DNA of 64,000 nucleotides from Arthrobacter sp. ISL-72 (GCF_018613755.1 NZ_JAGGPP010000006.1:390877-454876); one strand, 5' to 3'. Positions 53,372 through 62,569 are shown, counted from the first letter of the stretch. The notes: a model not told the origin generated them from the sequence alone. Program-made: numbers and translations.

Positions 53372-54253
53372 ATGAGTTTCAACGACAATGTCCAGCTGGA
53401 TCCGTCGCAGGTCCAGGACCGGCGCGGCATGGGCCGCGGAACCAAGATCGGCGGCGGCATCGGGGGCGGAATCATCCTCCTGCTGGCCGCCCTGTTCGGT
53501 GTCAACCCGCAACTGCTGGAAGGCTTGACGGGCACGACGCAGGAGCCGCAGAGCCAGGGAAGCGCGCCGGCCTGCGAGTCCGGGGCCGACGCTGATGCAC
53601 GCCTCGACTGCCGCATCACCGGCACCGTCAACAGCCTCAATGCTTTCTGGCCCGCGTACCTTGCGCAGTACAACAGGGAATATCCGCGCCCCGGCACGGT
53701 GATCTTCAGCGGCGGAACCGACACGGGCTGCGGCGCTGCCACCAGTGCGGTGGGCCCGTTCTATTGCCCGGCGGACAGTACGGCGTACTTCGATCCCGGC
53801 TTCTTCCAGGAGCTCGTGGACCGCTTTGGATCTTCCGGCGGCCCGCTGGCGCAGGAATACGTGGTGGCCCACGAATTCGGCCATCACATCCAGAACGTGC
53901 TGGGCAACCTCGACCGCGCCCAGCAGGATCCGCAGGGACCGGAATCGGGCGCCGTCCGTGTAGAACTGCAGGCTGACTGCTATGCGGGGCTCTGGGTCCG
54001 GTACGCCAGCACCCAGCAGGACCCTAAGACGGGCCAGCCGTTCCTTGAGCCGCTTACCCAGCAGGACCTGAACGACGCCCTGTCCGCGGCGTCAGCCGTG
54101 GGTGATGACCGCATCCAGGAGGCCGCGACCGGACGGGTGTCGCCGGAAGCCTGGACGCACGGTTCCAGCGCACAGCGGCAGAAGTGGTTCTACCAGGGCT
54201 ACCAGACCGGCGACATCAACCAGTGCGATACGTTTAGCGCCGGCACGCTTTAG
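53372..54253 (+). CDS. YpfJ-type neutral zinc metallopeptidase
   Basis: 293 residues. N-terminal cytosolic stretch, one membrane helix (GGGIGGGIILLLAALFGV at ~28-45), then an outside domain. Zinc motif HEFGHHIQNVLG near residue 169, preceded by TAYFDPGFFQELVDRFGS and followed by VRVELQADCYAGLWVRY with the third ligand-type Glu. This is the YpfJ/zinc-metallopeptidase family; substrates are unknown. Several cysteines (CESGADADARLDC, GCGAATSAVGPFYC) may form disulfides outside the cell. Confidence 0.92.
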   Translation: MSFNDNVQLDPSQVQDRRGMGRGTKIGGGIGGGIILLLAALFGVNPQLLEGLTGTTQEPQSQGSAPACESGADADARLDCRITGTVNSLNAFWPAYLAQYNREYPRPGTVIFSGGTDTGCGAATSAVGPFYCPADSTAYFDPGFFQELVDRFGSSGGPLAQEYVVAHEFGHHIQNVLGNLDRAQQDPQGPESGAVRVELQADCYAGLWVRYASTQQDPKTGQPFLEPLTQQDLNDALSAASAVGDDRIQEAATGRVSPEAWTHGSSAQRQKWFYQGYQTGDINQCDTFSAGTL

Positions 54254-54289
54254 ATCCGCACCGCCCCGGCCGGGACCGCGGCTTAAATT

Positions 54290-54337
54290 ACGACGGCGGC
54301 GGGTCACCTTCCCGGGAAGGTGACCCGCCGTCGTCGT
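54290..54337. terminator. Bidirectional terminator after the YpfJ-type gene and sufT
   Basis: 24-bp arms (54290-54313 and 54314-54337) with a single mismatch form a near-perfect stem with almost no loop; a short T-containing tail follows. The peptidase and sufT genes converge here. Confidence 0.85.
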
Positions 54338-54358
54338 TATTTCAAAGCCTGACTACAC

Positions 54359-54691
54359 TCAGATGTTGAAGCCGAGGGCCCTCATCTGGTCGCGTCCGTC
54401 TTCGGTGATCCGCTCCGGACCCCATGGCGGCATCCAGACCCAGTTCAGCCGCCAGTCATCCACGATGCCGTCGAGGGCCTTGCCGACCTGCTCCTCGATG
54501 ACGTCCGTGAGCGGGCAGGCCGCCGTGGTGAGCGTCATGTCGATCAGCAGCGCGCCGTCGTCGTCCGAGTACTTCAGCCCGTAGAGCAGGCCGAGGTCAA
54601 CAATGTTGACTCCAAGCTCCGGGTCGATGACGTCCTTCAGTGCCTCTTCGACATCCTCGAGGCCCGTGCGGGCCGCATTGATTTCGGTCAT
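54359..54691 (-). CDS. sufT: Metal-sulfur cluster assembly factor (DUF59, SufT-like)
   Basis: 110 residues. DVEEALKDVIDPELGVNIVDLGLLYGLKY and TLTTAACPLTDVIEEQV with the reactive Cys, then WRLNWVWMPPWGPERITEDGRDQMRALGF, are the MIP18/DUF59 family motifs. It helps mature Fe-S proteins. Last gene of the suf operon, 13 nt after sufC. Confidence 0.95.
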   Translation of the reverse strand: MTEINAARTGLEDVEEALKDVIDPELGVNIVDLGLLYGLKYSDDDGALLIDMTLTTAACPLTDVIEEQVGKALDGIVDDWRLNWVWMPPWGPERITEDGRDQMRALGFNI

Positions 54692-54704
54692 GGCGTTGTC
54701 CTAA

Positions 54705-55490
54705 CTAGGCCTGTGCGGGGGCGATGGCCGCTGCGCCTGCACCCTTGGCGTAACGGTCGTAGCCTTCTTCTTCGAGGCGGTCGGCGAGTTCCGGGCCGCC
54801 CTCCTCGACAACCTGGCCGTCAACGAACACGTGCACGAAGTCCGGCTTGATGTAGCGCAGGATCCGGGTGTAGTGCGTGATGAGCAGGGTGCCCATGTTG
54901 CCGGTCGAGTGGGCGCGGTTGACGCCCTCGGAGACGACCTTGAGCGCGTCAACGTCCAGGCCGGAGTCCGTCTCGTCCAGGACGGCGAACCTCGGCTTGA
55001 AGAGTTCCAGCTGCAGGATCTCCACGCGCTTCTTCTCGCCGCCGGAGAAGCCCTCGTTGACGTTGCGCTGGGCGAAGTCGGCGTCGATGCGCAGCTGCTG
55101 CATGGCATCCTTGACGTCCTTGGTCCAGGTCCGCAGCTTGGGTGCCTCGCCGTCGATGGCCGTCTTGGCGGTCCGCAGGAAGTTGGTCATGGTGACGCCG
55201 GGAACCTCGACGGGGTACTGCATGGCCAGGAAGACACCGGCCCGGGCGCGCTCGTCGACGCTCATGGCCAGTACGTCTTCGCCGTCCAGCGTGATGGTGC
55301 CGCTGGTGACGTTATAGCGCGGGTGGCCGGCGATGGTGGAGGCCAGGGTGGACTTGCCGGAGCCGTTGGGGCCCATGATGGCGTGGGTCTCACCGGTCCT
55401 GATGGTCAGGCTGACGCCCTTCAGGATCTCCTTGGTGCCCTGCTCCGTCTCAATGCTGACGTGCAGGTCCTTGATTTCAAGAGTTGACAT
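54705..55490 (-). CDS. sufC: Fe-S cluster assembly ATPase SufC
   Basis: 261 residues. Walker A GPNGSGKSTLASTIAGH, SufC-specific YPVEVPGVTMTNFLRTA, signature FSGGEKKRVEILQLELF, Walker B FAVLDETDSGLDVDALK, and H-loop ITHYTRILRYIKPDFVHV match SufC. It powers the SufBCD scaffold. It follows the Rieske gene by 43 nt. Confidence 0.97.
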   Translation of the reverse strand: MSTLEIKDLHVSIETEQGTKEILKGVSLTIRTGETHAIMGPNGSGKSTLASTIAGHPRYNVTSGTITLDGEDVLAMSVDERARAGVFLAMQYPVEVPGVTMTNFLRTAKTAIDGEAPKLRTWTKDVKDAMQQLRIDADFAQRNVNEGFSGGEKKRVEILQLELFKPRFAVLDETDSGLDVDALKVVSEGVNRAHSTGNMGTLLITHYTRILRYIKPDFVHVFVDGQVVEEGGPELADRLEEEGYDRYAKGAGAAAIAPAQA

Positions 55491-55533
55491 GCTCTTCTTT
55501 CTTTTCGTTCGTAAGTCTTGTGAAGCCGGGCGC

Positions 55534-55890
55534 TCAGTACGTGTCGACCGAGGCGCCGTTCAGAACATTGGTCACGTCCACGTAGACGTCGTCGCCATGA
55601 ATGGCCACGGCAAAAACAGGCACCGGATCGTAGGCTGGCAACTGGAGCGGCTGGCCGCTGCGGAGGTCGAACTGGGAGCCGTGGCCCCAGCATTCGATCT
55701 TGCAGCCCTCGATCTCCCCTTCGGAGAGTGAGATGTCCGCGTGCGAGCACGTGTCACCGATGGCATGGATTTCGCCCATGGAGTCCTTCACGACGGCTAC
55801 GGGGTAGTCGTCAATCAGGATCCGCAACGCCTGCTTGAGTTGAATCTCGCTGGCGTTGCAGACAAGCTCGCCTTTTGGCTGGTCAGTCAT
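55534..55890 (-). CDS. Rieske-type ferredoxin in the suf operon
   Basis: 118 residues. Rieske [2Fe-2S] ligands are in DTCSHADISLSEGEIEGCKIECWGHGSQFD: CSH and CWGH pair one Cys and one His each. VYVDVTNVLNG closes the domain. Usually annotated as non-heme iron oxygenase ferredoxin subunit. Its place between sufD and sufC suggests an electron-transfer role in Fe-S assembly or repair (inference). It starts 20 nt after the sufD stop. Confidence 0.93.
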   Translation of the reverse strand: MTDQPKGELVCNASEIQLKQALRILIDDYPVAVVKDSMGEIHAIGDTCSHADISLSEGEIEGCKIECWGHGSQFDLRSGQPLQLPAYDPVPVFAVAIHGDDVYVDVTNVLNGASVDTY

Positions 55891-55910
55891 CTGGTGTAGT
55901 CCTGTGCTGT

Positions 55911-57197
55911 CTAGTTGTTGGTTGCCGCGAGTTCGCGCTCAACGGATGCGGTGAGGCGCTCTTCGATAGCCGGCACCTTGATGTGCTGGATGATCTCGTG
56001 CAGGAAGCCACGGACCACAAGGCGGCGGGCCACATCTTCCGGGATGCCGCGGGCCATCAGGTAGAACAGGTGCTCGTCGTCCAGGCGGCCGGTGGCGCTG
56101 GCGTGGCCGGCACCCTTGATCAGGCCGGTCTCGATCTCGAGGTTCGGAACGGAGTCAGCACGTGCGCCGTCGGTGAGCAGCAGGTTGCGGTTCGCCTCGT
56201 AGCTGTCGGTGCCTTCTGCCTCCTTGCGGATCAGGACGTCACCAACCCACACGGCGTGGGCGTTGCGGCCCTGGAGTGCGCCCTTGTAGAGGACGTTTGA
56301 TTTGCAGTTGGCCACTGCGTGGTCAACGAACAGGCGCTGCTCAAGGTGCTGGCCGGCGTCGGCGAAGTACAGGCCGAGCAGTTCGACTTCGCCCCCGGGG
56401 GCGGTGAACCGGGCCGAAGGGGTGACGCGGACCAAGTCGCCGCCGAGGCTGACCACGATGTGCTTGAACTTGGCATCGCGGCCGATTTTAGCCTGCTGCG
56501 ACGAGGCGTGGACGGCGTCGTCGTTCCATTCCTGGAGCGAGATGACGGAGAGTTCGGCGCCGTCCTCCACCACGATTTCCACGTTTTCGGAAACGACTGC
56601 GCTGCCCTGGTGGTCCAGGACAACAACGGACTTGGAAAACTTCTGCGCCACGATCACGAGGTGCTGCGCGGAGGCGTCCGTTCCCTGGCCGGTCAGGACA
56701 ACGTTGATTTCGCCCTCGGCCTGGACCTCGGCGGGCACGGTGATCACCGTGGCTTCGCTGAAGTTCTCCCAGGCGTTGGCGGACACGCGGTCCTCGGGGA
56801 TCGCGGCGGAACCGATGCGCTGGTCATCGCGTCCCACAGTCTCAACCTTGACGGAGTCAGGCGCGATCACGCTGACGGCCGGGGCCGTGCCGTTGAGCAC
56901 TGCGGTGTGGAGTCCGCGTAGGCGCTTCAGCGGGGTGAACCGCCAGTCTTCCTCCATGCCGGTCAGCGGCTTGAAGTCCGCCAGCTTGTAGGAGGTCAGG
57001 CGGCCGGCGCGTGAGCTGTCCGGAATGCCTACGCCGCCGCCGTGGGAGTGGCTCTTGACGGCCTCTCCCGCGAGCGGTGCCTTCGACTCGGCAACGTTGA
57101 TGGGTGAGAGGCTTTCGCCTTCCTCCGTGAAACCGTTGATGAACGGCTGGGCTGAGGGCGCGCCGATGCGGGCCTTTTCAGTAGTGATGTCAGTCAT
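55911..57197 (-). CDS. sufD: Fe-S cluster scaffold protein SufD
   Basis: 428 residues. SufD-type beta helix: VAQKFSKSVVVLDHQGSAVVSENVEIVVEDGAELSVISLQEW, VHASSQQAKIGRDAKFKHIVVSLGG, then FVDHAVANCKSNVLYKGALQGRNAHAVWVGDVLI and LMARGIPEDVARRLVVRGFLHE at the C terminus. It pairs with SufB. sufB stop and sufD start overlap by one base (TAATG). Confidence 0.96.
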   Translation of the reverse strand: MTDITTEKARIGAPSAQPFINGFTEEGESLSPINVAESKAPLAGEAVKSHSHGGGVGIPDSSRAGRLTSYKLADFKPLTGMEEDWRFTPLKRLRGLHTAVLNGTAPAVSVIAPDSVKVETVGRDDQRIGSAAIPEDRVSANAWENFSEATVITVPAEVQAEGEINVVLTGQGTDASAQHLVIVAQKFSKSVVVLDHQGSAVVSENVEIVVEDGAELSVISLQEWNDDAVHASSQQAKIGRDAKFKHIVVSLGGDLVRVTPSARFTAPGGEVELLGLYFADAGQHLEQRLFVDHAVANCKSNVLYKGALQGRNAHAVWVGDVLIRKEAEGTDSYEANRNLLLTDGARADSVPNLEIETGLIKGAGHASATGRLDDEHLFYLMARGIPEDVARRLVVRGFLHEIIQHIKVPAIEERLTASVERELAATNN

Positions 57198-58660
57198 TAA
57201 CCGACCGATCCTTCCATCTGCAGTTCAATCAGGCGGTTCAGCTCGAGGGCGTATTCCATCGGCAGTTCACGGGCAATCGGCTCGATGAAGCCGCGGACGA
57301 TCATCGCCATGGCCTCGTCTTCGCGCATGCCGCGGGACATCAGGTAGAACAGCTGCTCTTCGCTGACGCGTGAAACAGTTGCCTCGTGTCCCATCACCAC
57401 GTCATCTTCGCGGATGTCGATGTACGGGTAGGTGTCAGAACGGCTGATCGTGTCCACCAGGAGGGCGTCGCACCGGACCGTGTTGGCCGAGTGCTTGGCG
57501 CCTTCGCGGACCTGGACCAGGCCGCGGTACGCTGCACGGCCGCCGCCGCGGGCCACGGACTTGGAGATGATGGAGCTCTTCGTGTTCGGTGCGATGTGCA
57601 CCATCTTGGAGCCCGTGTCCTGGTGCTGGCCTTCGCCGGCGAACGCGATTGACAGGGTTTCACCCTTGGCGTGCTCGCCCACGAGGTAGACGGCCGGGTA
57701 CTTCATGGTGACCTTGGAGCCGATGTTGCCATCGATCCATTCCATGGTGGCGCCCTCTTCGCAGATGGCGCGCTTGGTGACCAGGTTGTAGACGTTGGTG
57801 GACCAGTTCTGGATGGTCGTGTAGCGGACGCGCGCGCCCTTCTTCACGATGATTTCCACAACGGCGGAGTGCAGCGAGTCCGAGGTGTAGATCGGTGCCG
57901 TGCAGCCCTCGATGTAGTGGACGTAGGAGTCCTCGTCGGCGATGATCAGCGTGCGCTCGAACTGGCCCATGTTTTCCGTGTTGATACGGAAGTAGGCCTG
58001 CAGCGGAATATCCACGTGGACGCCCTTGGGGACGTACACGAAGGAACCGCCGGACCATACGGCCGTGTTCAGCGACGCAAACTTGTTGTCGCCCACCGGG
58101 ATGATGGTGCCGAAGTACTCCTGGAAGATCTCCGGGTGTTCGCGCAGTGCGGTGTCGGTGTCCAGGAAGATGACGCCCTGGGCTTCGAGGTCCTCGCGGA
58201 TCTGGTGGTACACAACCTCGGATTCATACTGGGCTGCCACGCCGGAAACAAGGCGGCTGCGCTCGGCTTCCGGGATGCCCAGCTTCTCGTAGGTGTTCCG
58301 GATGTCCTCGGGGAGGTCTTCCCAGGTTGCTGCCTGCTTCTCAGTGGAGCGCACGAAGTACTTGATGTTGTCGAAGTCGATGCCGGAGAGGTCTGCACCC
58401 CAGGTGGGCATGGGCTTGCGGTCGAAGTACTTCAGGCCCTTCAGGCGCAGGTCGAGCATCCATTCCGGCTCGTTCTTCTTGGCCGAGATGTCACGGACGA
58501 CCTCGTCGTTGATGCCGCGGCGGGCATTCGCGCCGACATCGTTCTTGTCGGCCCAGCCGTACTCGTAGGTGCCAATACCGTGGAGCTCGGGATTCTTCTC
58601 CAGAATCTCCGAAATCACAGTAGTGTCAGCAACCTTTTTCTCTGATAGTTGGTCCGTCAT
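57197..58660 (-). CDS. sufB: Fe-S cluster scaffold protein SufB
   Basis: 487 residues from ATG 58660 with AAAGG upstream. Conserved blocks: [91 protein letters not shown], and the C-terminal [38 protein letters not shown]. It is the main scaffold where clusters are built. It overlaps sufR by one base (TGATG). Frame upstream to 58906 is not coding. Confidence 0.97.
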   Translation of the reverse strand: MTDQLSEKKVADTTVISEILEKNPELHGIGTYEYGWADKNDVGANARRGINDEVVRDISAKKNEPEWMLDLRLKGLKYFDRKPMPTWGADLSGIDFDNIKYFVRSTEKQAATWEDLPEDIRNTYEKLGIPEAERSRLVSGVAAQYESEVVYHQIREDLEAQGVIFLDTDTALREHPEIFQEYFGTIIPVGDNKFASLNTAVWSGGSFVYVPKGVHVDIPLQAYFRINTENMGQFERTLIIADEDSYVHYIEGCTAPIYTSDSLHSAVVEIIVKKGARVRYTTIQNWSTNVYNLVTKRAICEEGATMEWIDGNIGSKVTMKYPAVYLVGEHAKGETLSIAFAGEGQHQDTGSKMVHIAPNTKSSIISKSVARGGGRAAYRGLVQVREGAKHSANTVRCDALLVDTISRSDTYPYIDIREDDVVMGHEATVSRVSEEQLFYLMSRGMREDEAMAMIVRGFIEPIARELPMEYALELNRLIELQMEGSVG

Positions 58661-59526
58661 CACGGCCTTTCTTGCAGATGGTTGGATACTTCGCCCAGGC
58701 TGTCCGTAGTGTGTCCGGGACCATCGGGCCCCTTGGCGGCCGGACGGCCTGTAGGTATGTGGGTGGTGCAGACGTGCCCGCCGCGTGCGAGCGTGGACAG
58801 CCTGCGCACGTCGACGCCGACGAGCCGGGAGAATACTTCGGTTTCGACGTCGCAGAACACCGGGAACTTGGTGGCCAGCTGCTGGATGGGGCAGTGCCCC
58901 TGGCACAGCTGGACGCTGGAGAGCGCCGCGGGAAGGGGCGCTTTGGCTTCAATGGAGGCTGCCGAGGCCACGAACCCGTCACGGCTCAACGCTGCGGACA
59001 GTGCTTGCGCCCGCGCAGTGATATCCGGTCCGGCGGCGTCGATCTCCGGGGCGTAGCGGCGCTCCATGTCGGTAAAGCGCTCGACGGCGAAGTCGCGCAC
59101 CGCCTCGGGTCCGGCAATTTCGCCCAGGCGCTGCAGTGCCAGGCCGGCGATGCCGAGGTAATCGTCGCCGAGGATGGACTGTCCCTGCGAGCTCAGGACG
59201 TAGCGGCGGGCCGGCCGGCCGGCGCCGGCGCCGGCTTTTGCAACGCGCTTGACTTCGATGACCCCGCTGCGGGACAGGTGGTCCAGGTGGCGGCGCACGG
59301 CTGCCGGGGTGAAGCCCAGGAGGTCGCCGAGCTCGGCAGCGCTGACGGGACCGTGCTCCAGCACGGCATTCAATACGCGGTCACGGGTGCGGTCTTCCGA
59401 GTCGACGGCCGGCGCGGGCGCCGCCGGGGTGTGGCGTGCTGCGGGCGCAGAGGTCCCGGGCCGCAGCGGGCCGGCGCCTGCTGGCGCGTCGGACCCGGTC
59501 CGGGGCGCAGAAAGTCGAGTGGTCAT
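58660..59526 (-). CDS. sufR: Fe-S-sensing transcriptional repressor SufR
   Basis: 288 residues. After a Pro/Ala-rich lead, a winged helix-turn-helix is seen: [42 protein letters not shown]. The sensor part carries a cysteine set, CQGHC, then CDVE and HVCTTH further on, which holds the [4Fe-4S] cluster in this family. It represses the suf operon when cluster supply is sufficient. ATG 59526 is used; an in-frame GTG three codons up is possible. It is first gene of the operon and lies next to an iron-box-like site. Confidence 0.93.
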   Translation of the reverse strand: MTTRLSAPRTGSDAPAGAGPLRPGTSAPAARHTPAAPAPAVDSEDRTRDRVLNAVLEHGPVSAAELGDLLGFTPAAVRRHLDHLSRSGVIEVKRVAKAGAGAGRPARRYVLSSQGQSILGDDYLGIAGLALQRLGEIAGPEAVRDFAVERFTDMERRYAPEIDAAGPDITARAQALSAALSRDGFVASAASIEAKAPLPAALSSVQLCQGHCPIQQLATKFPVFCDVETEVFSRLVGVDVRRLSTLARGGHVCTTHIPTGRPAAKGPDGPGHTTDSLGEVSNHLQERP

Positions 59527-59571
59527 GGAATACACAACACAATCATGTCGTAATTTACTCCCCTGTTCTAG

Positions 59572-59590
59572 TAAGGTGAGGCTGACCTAC
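59572..59590. promoter_or_regulatory. DtxR/IdeR-like iron box between sufR and the ABC exporter
   Basis: TAAGGTGAGGCTGACCTAC matches the consensus TTAGGTTAGGCTAACCTAA at 15 of 19 positions, with the palindromic core AGGT..AG.CT..ACCT intact. For sufR, a possible -10 (TAAATT, complement of 59552-59557) would put the -35 inside this site. The box lies between the two divergent starts. Confidence 0.65.
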
Positions 59591-59628
59591 GGCCGGCATC
59601 CGGTCGGGGTGCCGCGTACTACATCCCG

Positions 59629-59634
59629 TAGAAT
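59629..59634 (+). promoter_or_regulatory. -10 box of the ABC exporter ATPase gene (leaderless)
   Basis: TAGAAT is six bases before GTG 59641. Confidence 0.55.
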
Positions 59635-59640
59635 GCTTTG

Positions 59641-60609
59641 GTGCGATCTCCCGATTCTCCCGTCCTTTCCATCACAGGACTCATTAAGGACGTAGGCCCG
59701 CTGGCCTCCCTTGATGGCAAAATGCTCCGGGTGGTCAGCGGAGTGTCCCTTACTGCCGAACGCGGCCAGGTTACAGCGCTGCTGGGAGCCAACGGCGCCG
59801 GCAAAACAACCACCATCGAATGCGCACAGGGGCTCCAGCGACGGTCCGGGGGAACGGTCTCACTGCTGGGCCAGGACCCGGATACAGCCGGTGCCTCCCT
59901 GCGTTCCCGTGTAGGCGTCATGCTGCAGGACGGCGGACTGCCGCCGTCGGCCCGTCCCATCCCCCTCCTGAAGCATATCGCCGGAATGTACCGGGAGCCA
60001 TGGCCTGTGGATAAGCTGATCGAACGGCTGGGCATCGACACGTTTAGCCGGACCACGGTCCGGCGCCTGTCCGGCGGGCAGCGGCAGCGCCTTGCCCTTG
60101 CAGCAGCCCTGGCCGGGAACCCCGAAGTCCTCTTCCTGGACGAGCCCAGCGCGGGCCTGGACCCGCAGTCGCGGCAGCTGGTGTTCCAGCTGATTTCCGA
60201 ACTCCGGGATGCCGGCATGGGGATCGTCCTGACGACGCACCTGATGGACGACGCCCAGCGGCTGGCGGACTACGTGTACATCATCGACGCCGGACGCAAC
60301 GTGGCCGAAGGCACGGTGGCACAGCTGCTGCAGCGGAACGTCCCGGCGGATGCCGCCCAGGAACACGTCCGGACCCTGCTCTTCGAGGCGCGGCCCGGCC
60401 TTGACTTCACGGGCGTCCTGCCGCCCGCCGTCGAGGTCAGCGAGACCCGAGCCGGAAGCTATTCCGTCACCGGGGCACTGGTGCCGGAGGACTTGGCTGC
60501 CCTGACGGCCTGGTGGGCTGCGCAGGGGATCATGCCCGGTTCCATGAGCCTGGAAGCCCGTAGCCTTGAGGACGTATTTTTGGACATTTCGGGAAGGGAG
60601 ATCCGATGA
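59641..60609 (+). CDS. ABC transporter ATP-binding protein (DrrA/ABC-2 type)
   Basis: 322 residues. Walker A LLGANGAGKTTTIECAQGL, signature RLSGGQRQRLALAAAL, Walker B VLFLDEPSAGLDPQS, H-loop TTHLMDDAQRLADYV. The C-terminal LEDVFLDISGREIR extension is typical of ABC-2 exporters. GTG 59641 start, likely leaderless. The permease follows by ATGA overlap. Next genes make heme A, and this exporter could serve oxidase biogenesis or be unrelated. Confidence 0.93.
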   Translation: MRSPDSPVLSITGLIKDVGPLASLDGKMLRVVSGVSLTAERGQVTALLGANGAGKTTTIECAQGLQRRSGGTVSLLGQDPDTAGASLRSRVGVMLQDGGLPPSARPIPLLKHIAGMYREPWPVDKLIERLGIDTFSRTTVRRLSGGQRQRLALAAALAGNPEVLFLDEPSAGLDPQSRQLVFQLISELRDAGMGIVLTTHLMDDAQRLADYVYIIDAGRNVAEGTVAQLLQRNVPADAAQEHVRTLLFEARPGLDFTGVLPPAVEVSETRAGSYSVTGALVPEDLAALTAWWAAQGIMPGSMSLEARSLEDVFLDISGREIR

Positions 60610-61364
60610 GCCGGGTCCTTGGCAGCGCTCCTGCCCCGCTTCTTCGCCGCATTATGCTGCAGGGGAAATATGAGGCGCTCACGATGCTTCGGAACGGCGA
60701 GCAGCTCATCCTGGCGATCGTCCTGCCCCTCCTTGCCCTGGTGGGCCTGACTGTCACTCCCCTGCTGGACGGCCTGGGCGGAAGCCGCGTTGACGTTGCG
60801 GTGCCCGGCATCCTTGCGCTGTGCGCCATGTCCACCGCCTTCACAGGCCAGGGCATCTCCACCGGATTCGACCGGCGTTACGGGGTGCTGCGTTTCCTGT
60901 CCACCACTCCCCTGGGCCGCACCGGCCTGATCGCGGGCAAGATCCTGGCCGTGCTCGCCGTGCTGGCCCTTCAGGTAATTGTGGTGGCCGCGGTCGCATT
61001 CGTACTCGGCTGGCAGCCGACGACGGCGGGCTGGCTTCCGGCGCTGGCTCTGCTGGTTTTGGGGGCGGCCGCTTTCACCGCCCTGGGACTTTTGGTCGCC
61101 GGCACGGTCCGGCCGGAAGCCACCCTGGCCATCACCAACCTCCTGTGGATCCTCCTCGGAGCCCTCGGCGGCATCGTTCTCCCGGCCGAGCGGCTGCCCG
61201 GCGGTGCCCGGGAGATGGTTCACTTCCTGCCCTCCGGGGCCCTGGGCGAGGCCCTTCGCGATGCTTTCCTTGAAGGCACCTTCAATGCGGGTGCCGCCCT
61301 TATCCTGCTGCTCTGGACGGCACTTGCCGGCACAGCGGCCATCCGTTGGTTCAAGTGGAATTGA
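60606..61364 (+). CDS. ABC-2 type transporter permease
   Basis: 252 residues with six membrane helices (LILAIVLPLLALVGLTVTPLL, ILAVLALQVIVVAAVAFVLG, ALALLVLGAAAFTALGLLVAG, ITNLLWILLGALGGIVLP, others). It starts by overlapping the ATPase stop (ATGA). ABC-2 permeases export drugs, lipids or polysaccharide; the substrate is unknown. ctaA follows eight bases later. Confidence 0.9.
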   Translation: MSRVLGSAPAPLLRRIMLQGKYEALTMLRNGEQLILAIVLPLLALVGLTVTPLLDGLGGSRVDVAVPGILALCAMSTAFTGQGISTGFDRRYGVLRFLSTTPLGRTGLIAGKILAVLAVLALQVIVVAAVAFVLGWQPTTAGWLPALALLVLGAAAFTALGLLVAGTVRPEATLAITNLLWILLGALGGIVLPAERLPGGAREMVHFLPSGALGEALRDAFLEGTFNAGAALILLLWTALAGTAAIRWFKWN

Positions 61365-61371
61365 GAAAACC

Positions 61372-62316
61372 GTGAGTACGGCATCGCGCCTCCCCCAGAT
61401 TCTCGGACGAATGACGTCCAAGCTGCCCGTCACGGTCGATCGGACTGTCCGTCGGCTGGCCGTCCTGTCGCTGATCGGACAGACGGTGCTTGTGGTGACC
61501 GGCGGGGCCGTCCGCCTGACCGCTTCCGGGCTCGGCTGCCCCACCTGGCCGCGCTGCACCGATGCGTCCCTGGTCAACACTCCGGAGATGGGCATCCATG
61601 GCTTCATCGAATTCGGAAACCGGCTTCTGACTTTCGCGCTGGCGGCAATCGCAGTCCTCATGCTCGTGTACCTGTGGAACCTTCGTAGGGAGCACAGGGA
61701 CCTTTTCCTGCTGGCTCTCGGCCTGCTGGCCAGCATTCCGGCGCAGGCAATCATCGGCGGCATCACGGTCCTCACCCAGCTCAACCCCTGGGTTGTGGGA
61801 CTCCACTTCCTGGTCTCCATGGCCCTGGTTGTTTTTGCGACGCTGCTCGTCAACAGGGCTTACGGGCGGACGGGACGGTTCGCCGCCGTCGTGCTTCCCT
61901 CCCTTCCGGGAGCAGCACGGCCGGTGATGGCCGCCGTCGCGCTGTTTTCCGCCGTCGCCGTGATGCTCGGCGTGGTGGTAACCGGTGCGGGACCGCATGC
62001 GGGTGATGCCGATGCTCCTCGGAACGGCCTCGACTGGGACCTGTTCTCCCACATCCATGCCGTGCCCGCGTACCTGGTGACGGCCGGGGCACTGTTCGGC
62101 GTGTTCATCGTTTTCCGGTACCGGGTCACGGGACCGTTCCGCACCGCCGTCGTGCTGCTGCTCGGAGTCACGCTGCTCCAGGCGGCCATCGGCTTCACGC
62201 AGTATTACAACGGCATACCCGCATTGCTGGTGGGCGCGCACATGCTGGGAGCCGCACTGCTCATGAGCGCCGCCACCAACGCTGCAGACATTGCGCGGTT
62301 CAGCCCCGTCAAGTAG
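61372..62316 (+). CDS. ctaA: Heme A synthase (COX15/CtaA family)
   Basis: 314 residues from GTG 61372, eight membrane helices. Motifs: VVTGGAVRLTASGLGCPTWPRC with the conserved Cys pair, HGFIEFGNRLLTF with the first heme-ligating His, VVGLHFLVSMALVVFATLLVN, HAGDADAPRNGL, and HIHAVPAYLVTAGALFG near the end. It oxidises heme O to heme A for cytochrome aa3 oxidase. It follows the ABC permease by eight bases, so it may share that transcript. Confidence 0.95.
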   Translation: MSTASRLPQILGRMTSKLPVTVDRTVRRLAVLSLIGQTVLVVTGGAVRLTASGLGCPTWPRCTDASLVNTPEMGIHGFIEFGNRLLTFALAAIAVLMLVYLWNLRREHRDLFLLALGLLASIPAQAIIGGITVLTQLNPWVVGLHFLVSMALVVFATLLVNRAYGRTGRFAAVVLPSLPGAARPVMAAVALFSAVAVMLGVVVTGAGPHAGDADAPRNGLDWDLFSHIHAVPAYLVTAGALFGVFIVFRYRVTGPFRTAVVLLLGVTLLQAAIGFTQYYNGIPALLVGAHMLGAALLMSAATNAADIARFSPVK

Positions 62317-62380
62317 TACCCGCCTGAGTAGTACCGCCCCGCGTGGGGATCCAGGCGCGGCAAGCGATATTTCCCCGGGA

Positions 62381-62419
62381 AGCACCCGGGCCTGAAGAGG
62401 CCGGGGTGCTCTTCTTTCC
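62381..62419 (+). terminator. Probable terminator of ctaA
   Basis: 13-bp stem AGCACCCGGGCCT / AGGCCGGGGTGCT with a single mismatch and GAAG loop, followed by CTTCTTTCCC. Confidence 0.75.
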
Positions 62420-62427
62420 CCCTACCG

Positions 62428-62549
62428 ACGCTCTCTCACATCCTGCGGGGTTTTTCCCGACGCTCTCTCACCTCCGCACCTAAAGCAGAATGCTCCCTCA
62501 CAGACGTGAGCGAGCATTGCTGGATTTGCTGCAGGAAGTGAGAGAGCGT
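62428..62549. repeat. Nested inverted-repeat element between ctaA and ctaB
   Basis: Outer arms ACGCTCTCTCACATCCTGC (62428-62446) and GCAGGAAGTGAGAGAGCGT (62531-62549) are complementary but for one base. A second left-arm-like copy lies at 62460-62477. An inner hairpin AATGCTCCCTCAC/GTGAGCGAGCATT (62489-62518) has one mismatch. The 10-mer GCTCNCTCAC occurs three times forward and twice inverted. It resembles a REP/BIME-like intergenic element. Confidence 0.85.
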
Positions 62550-62569
62550 ACGGGGCGGGACCGGGGTTG

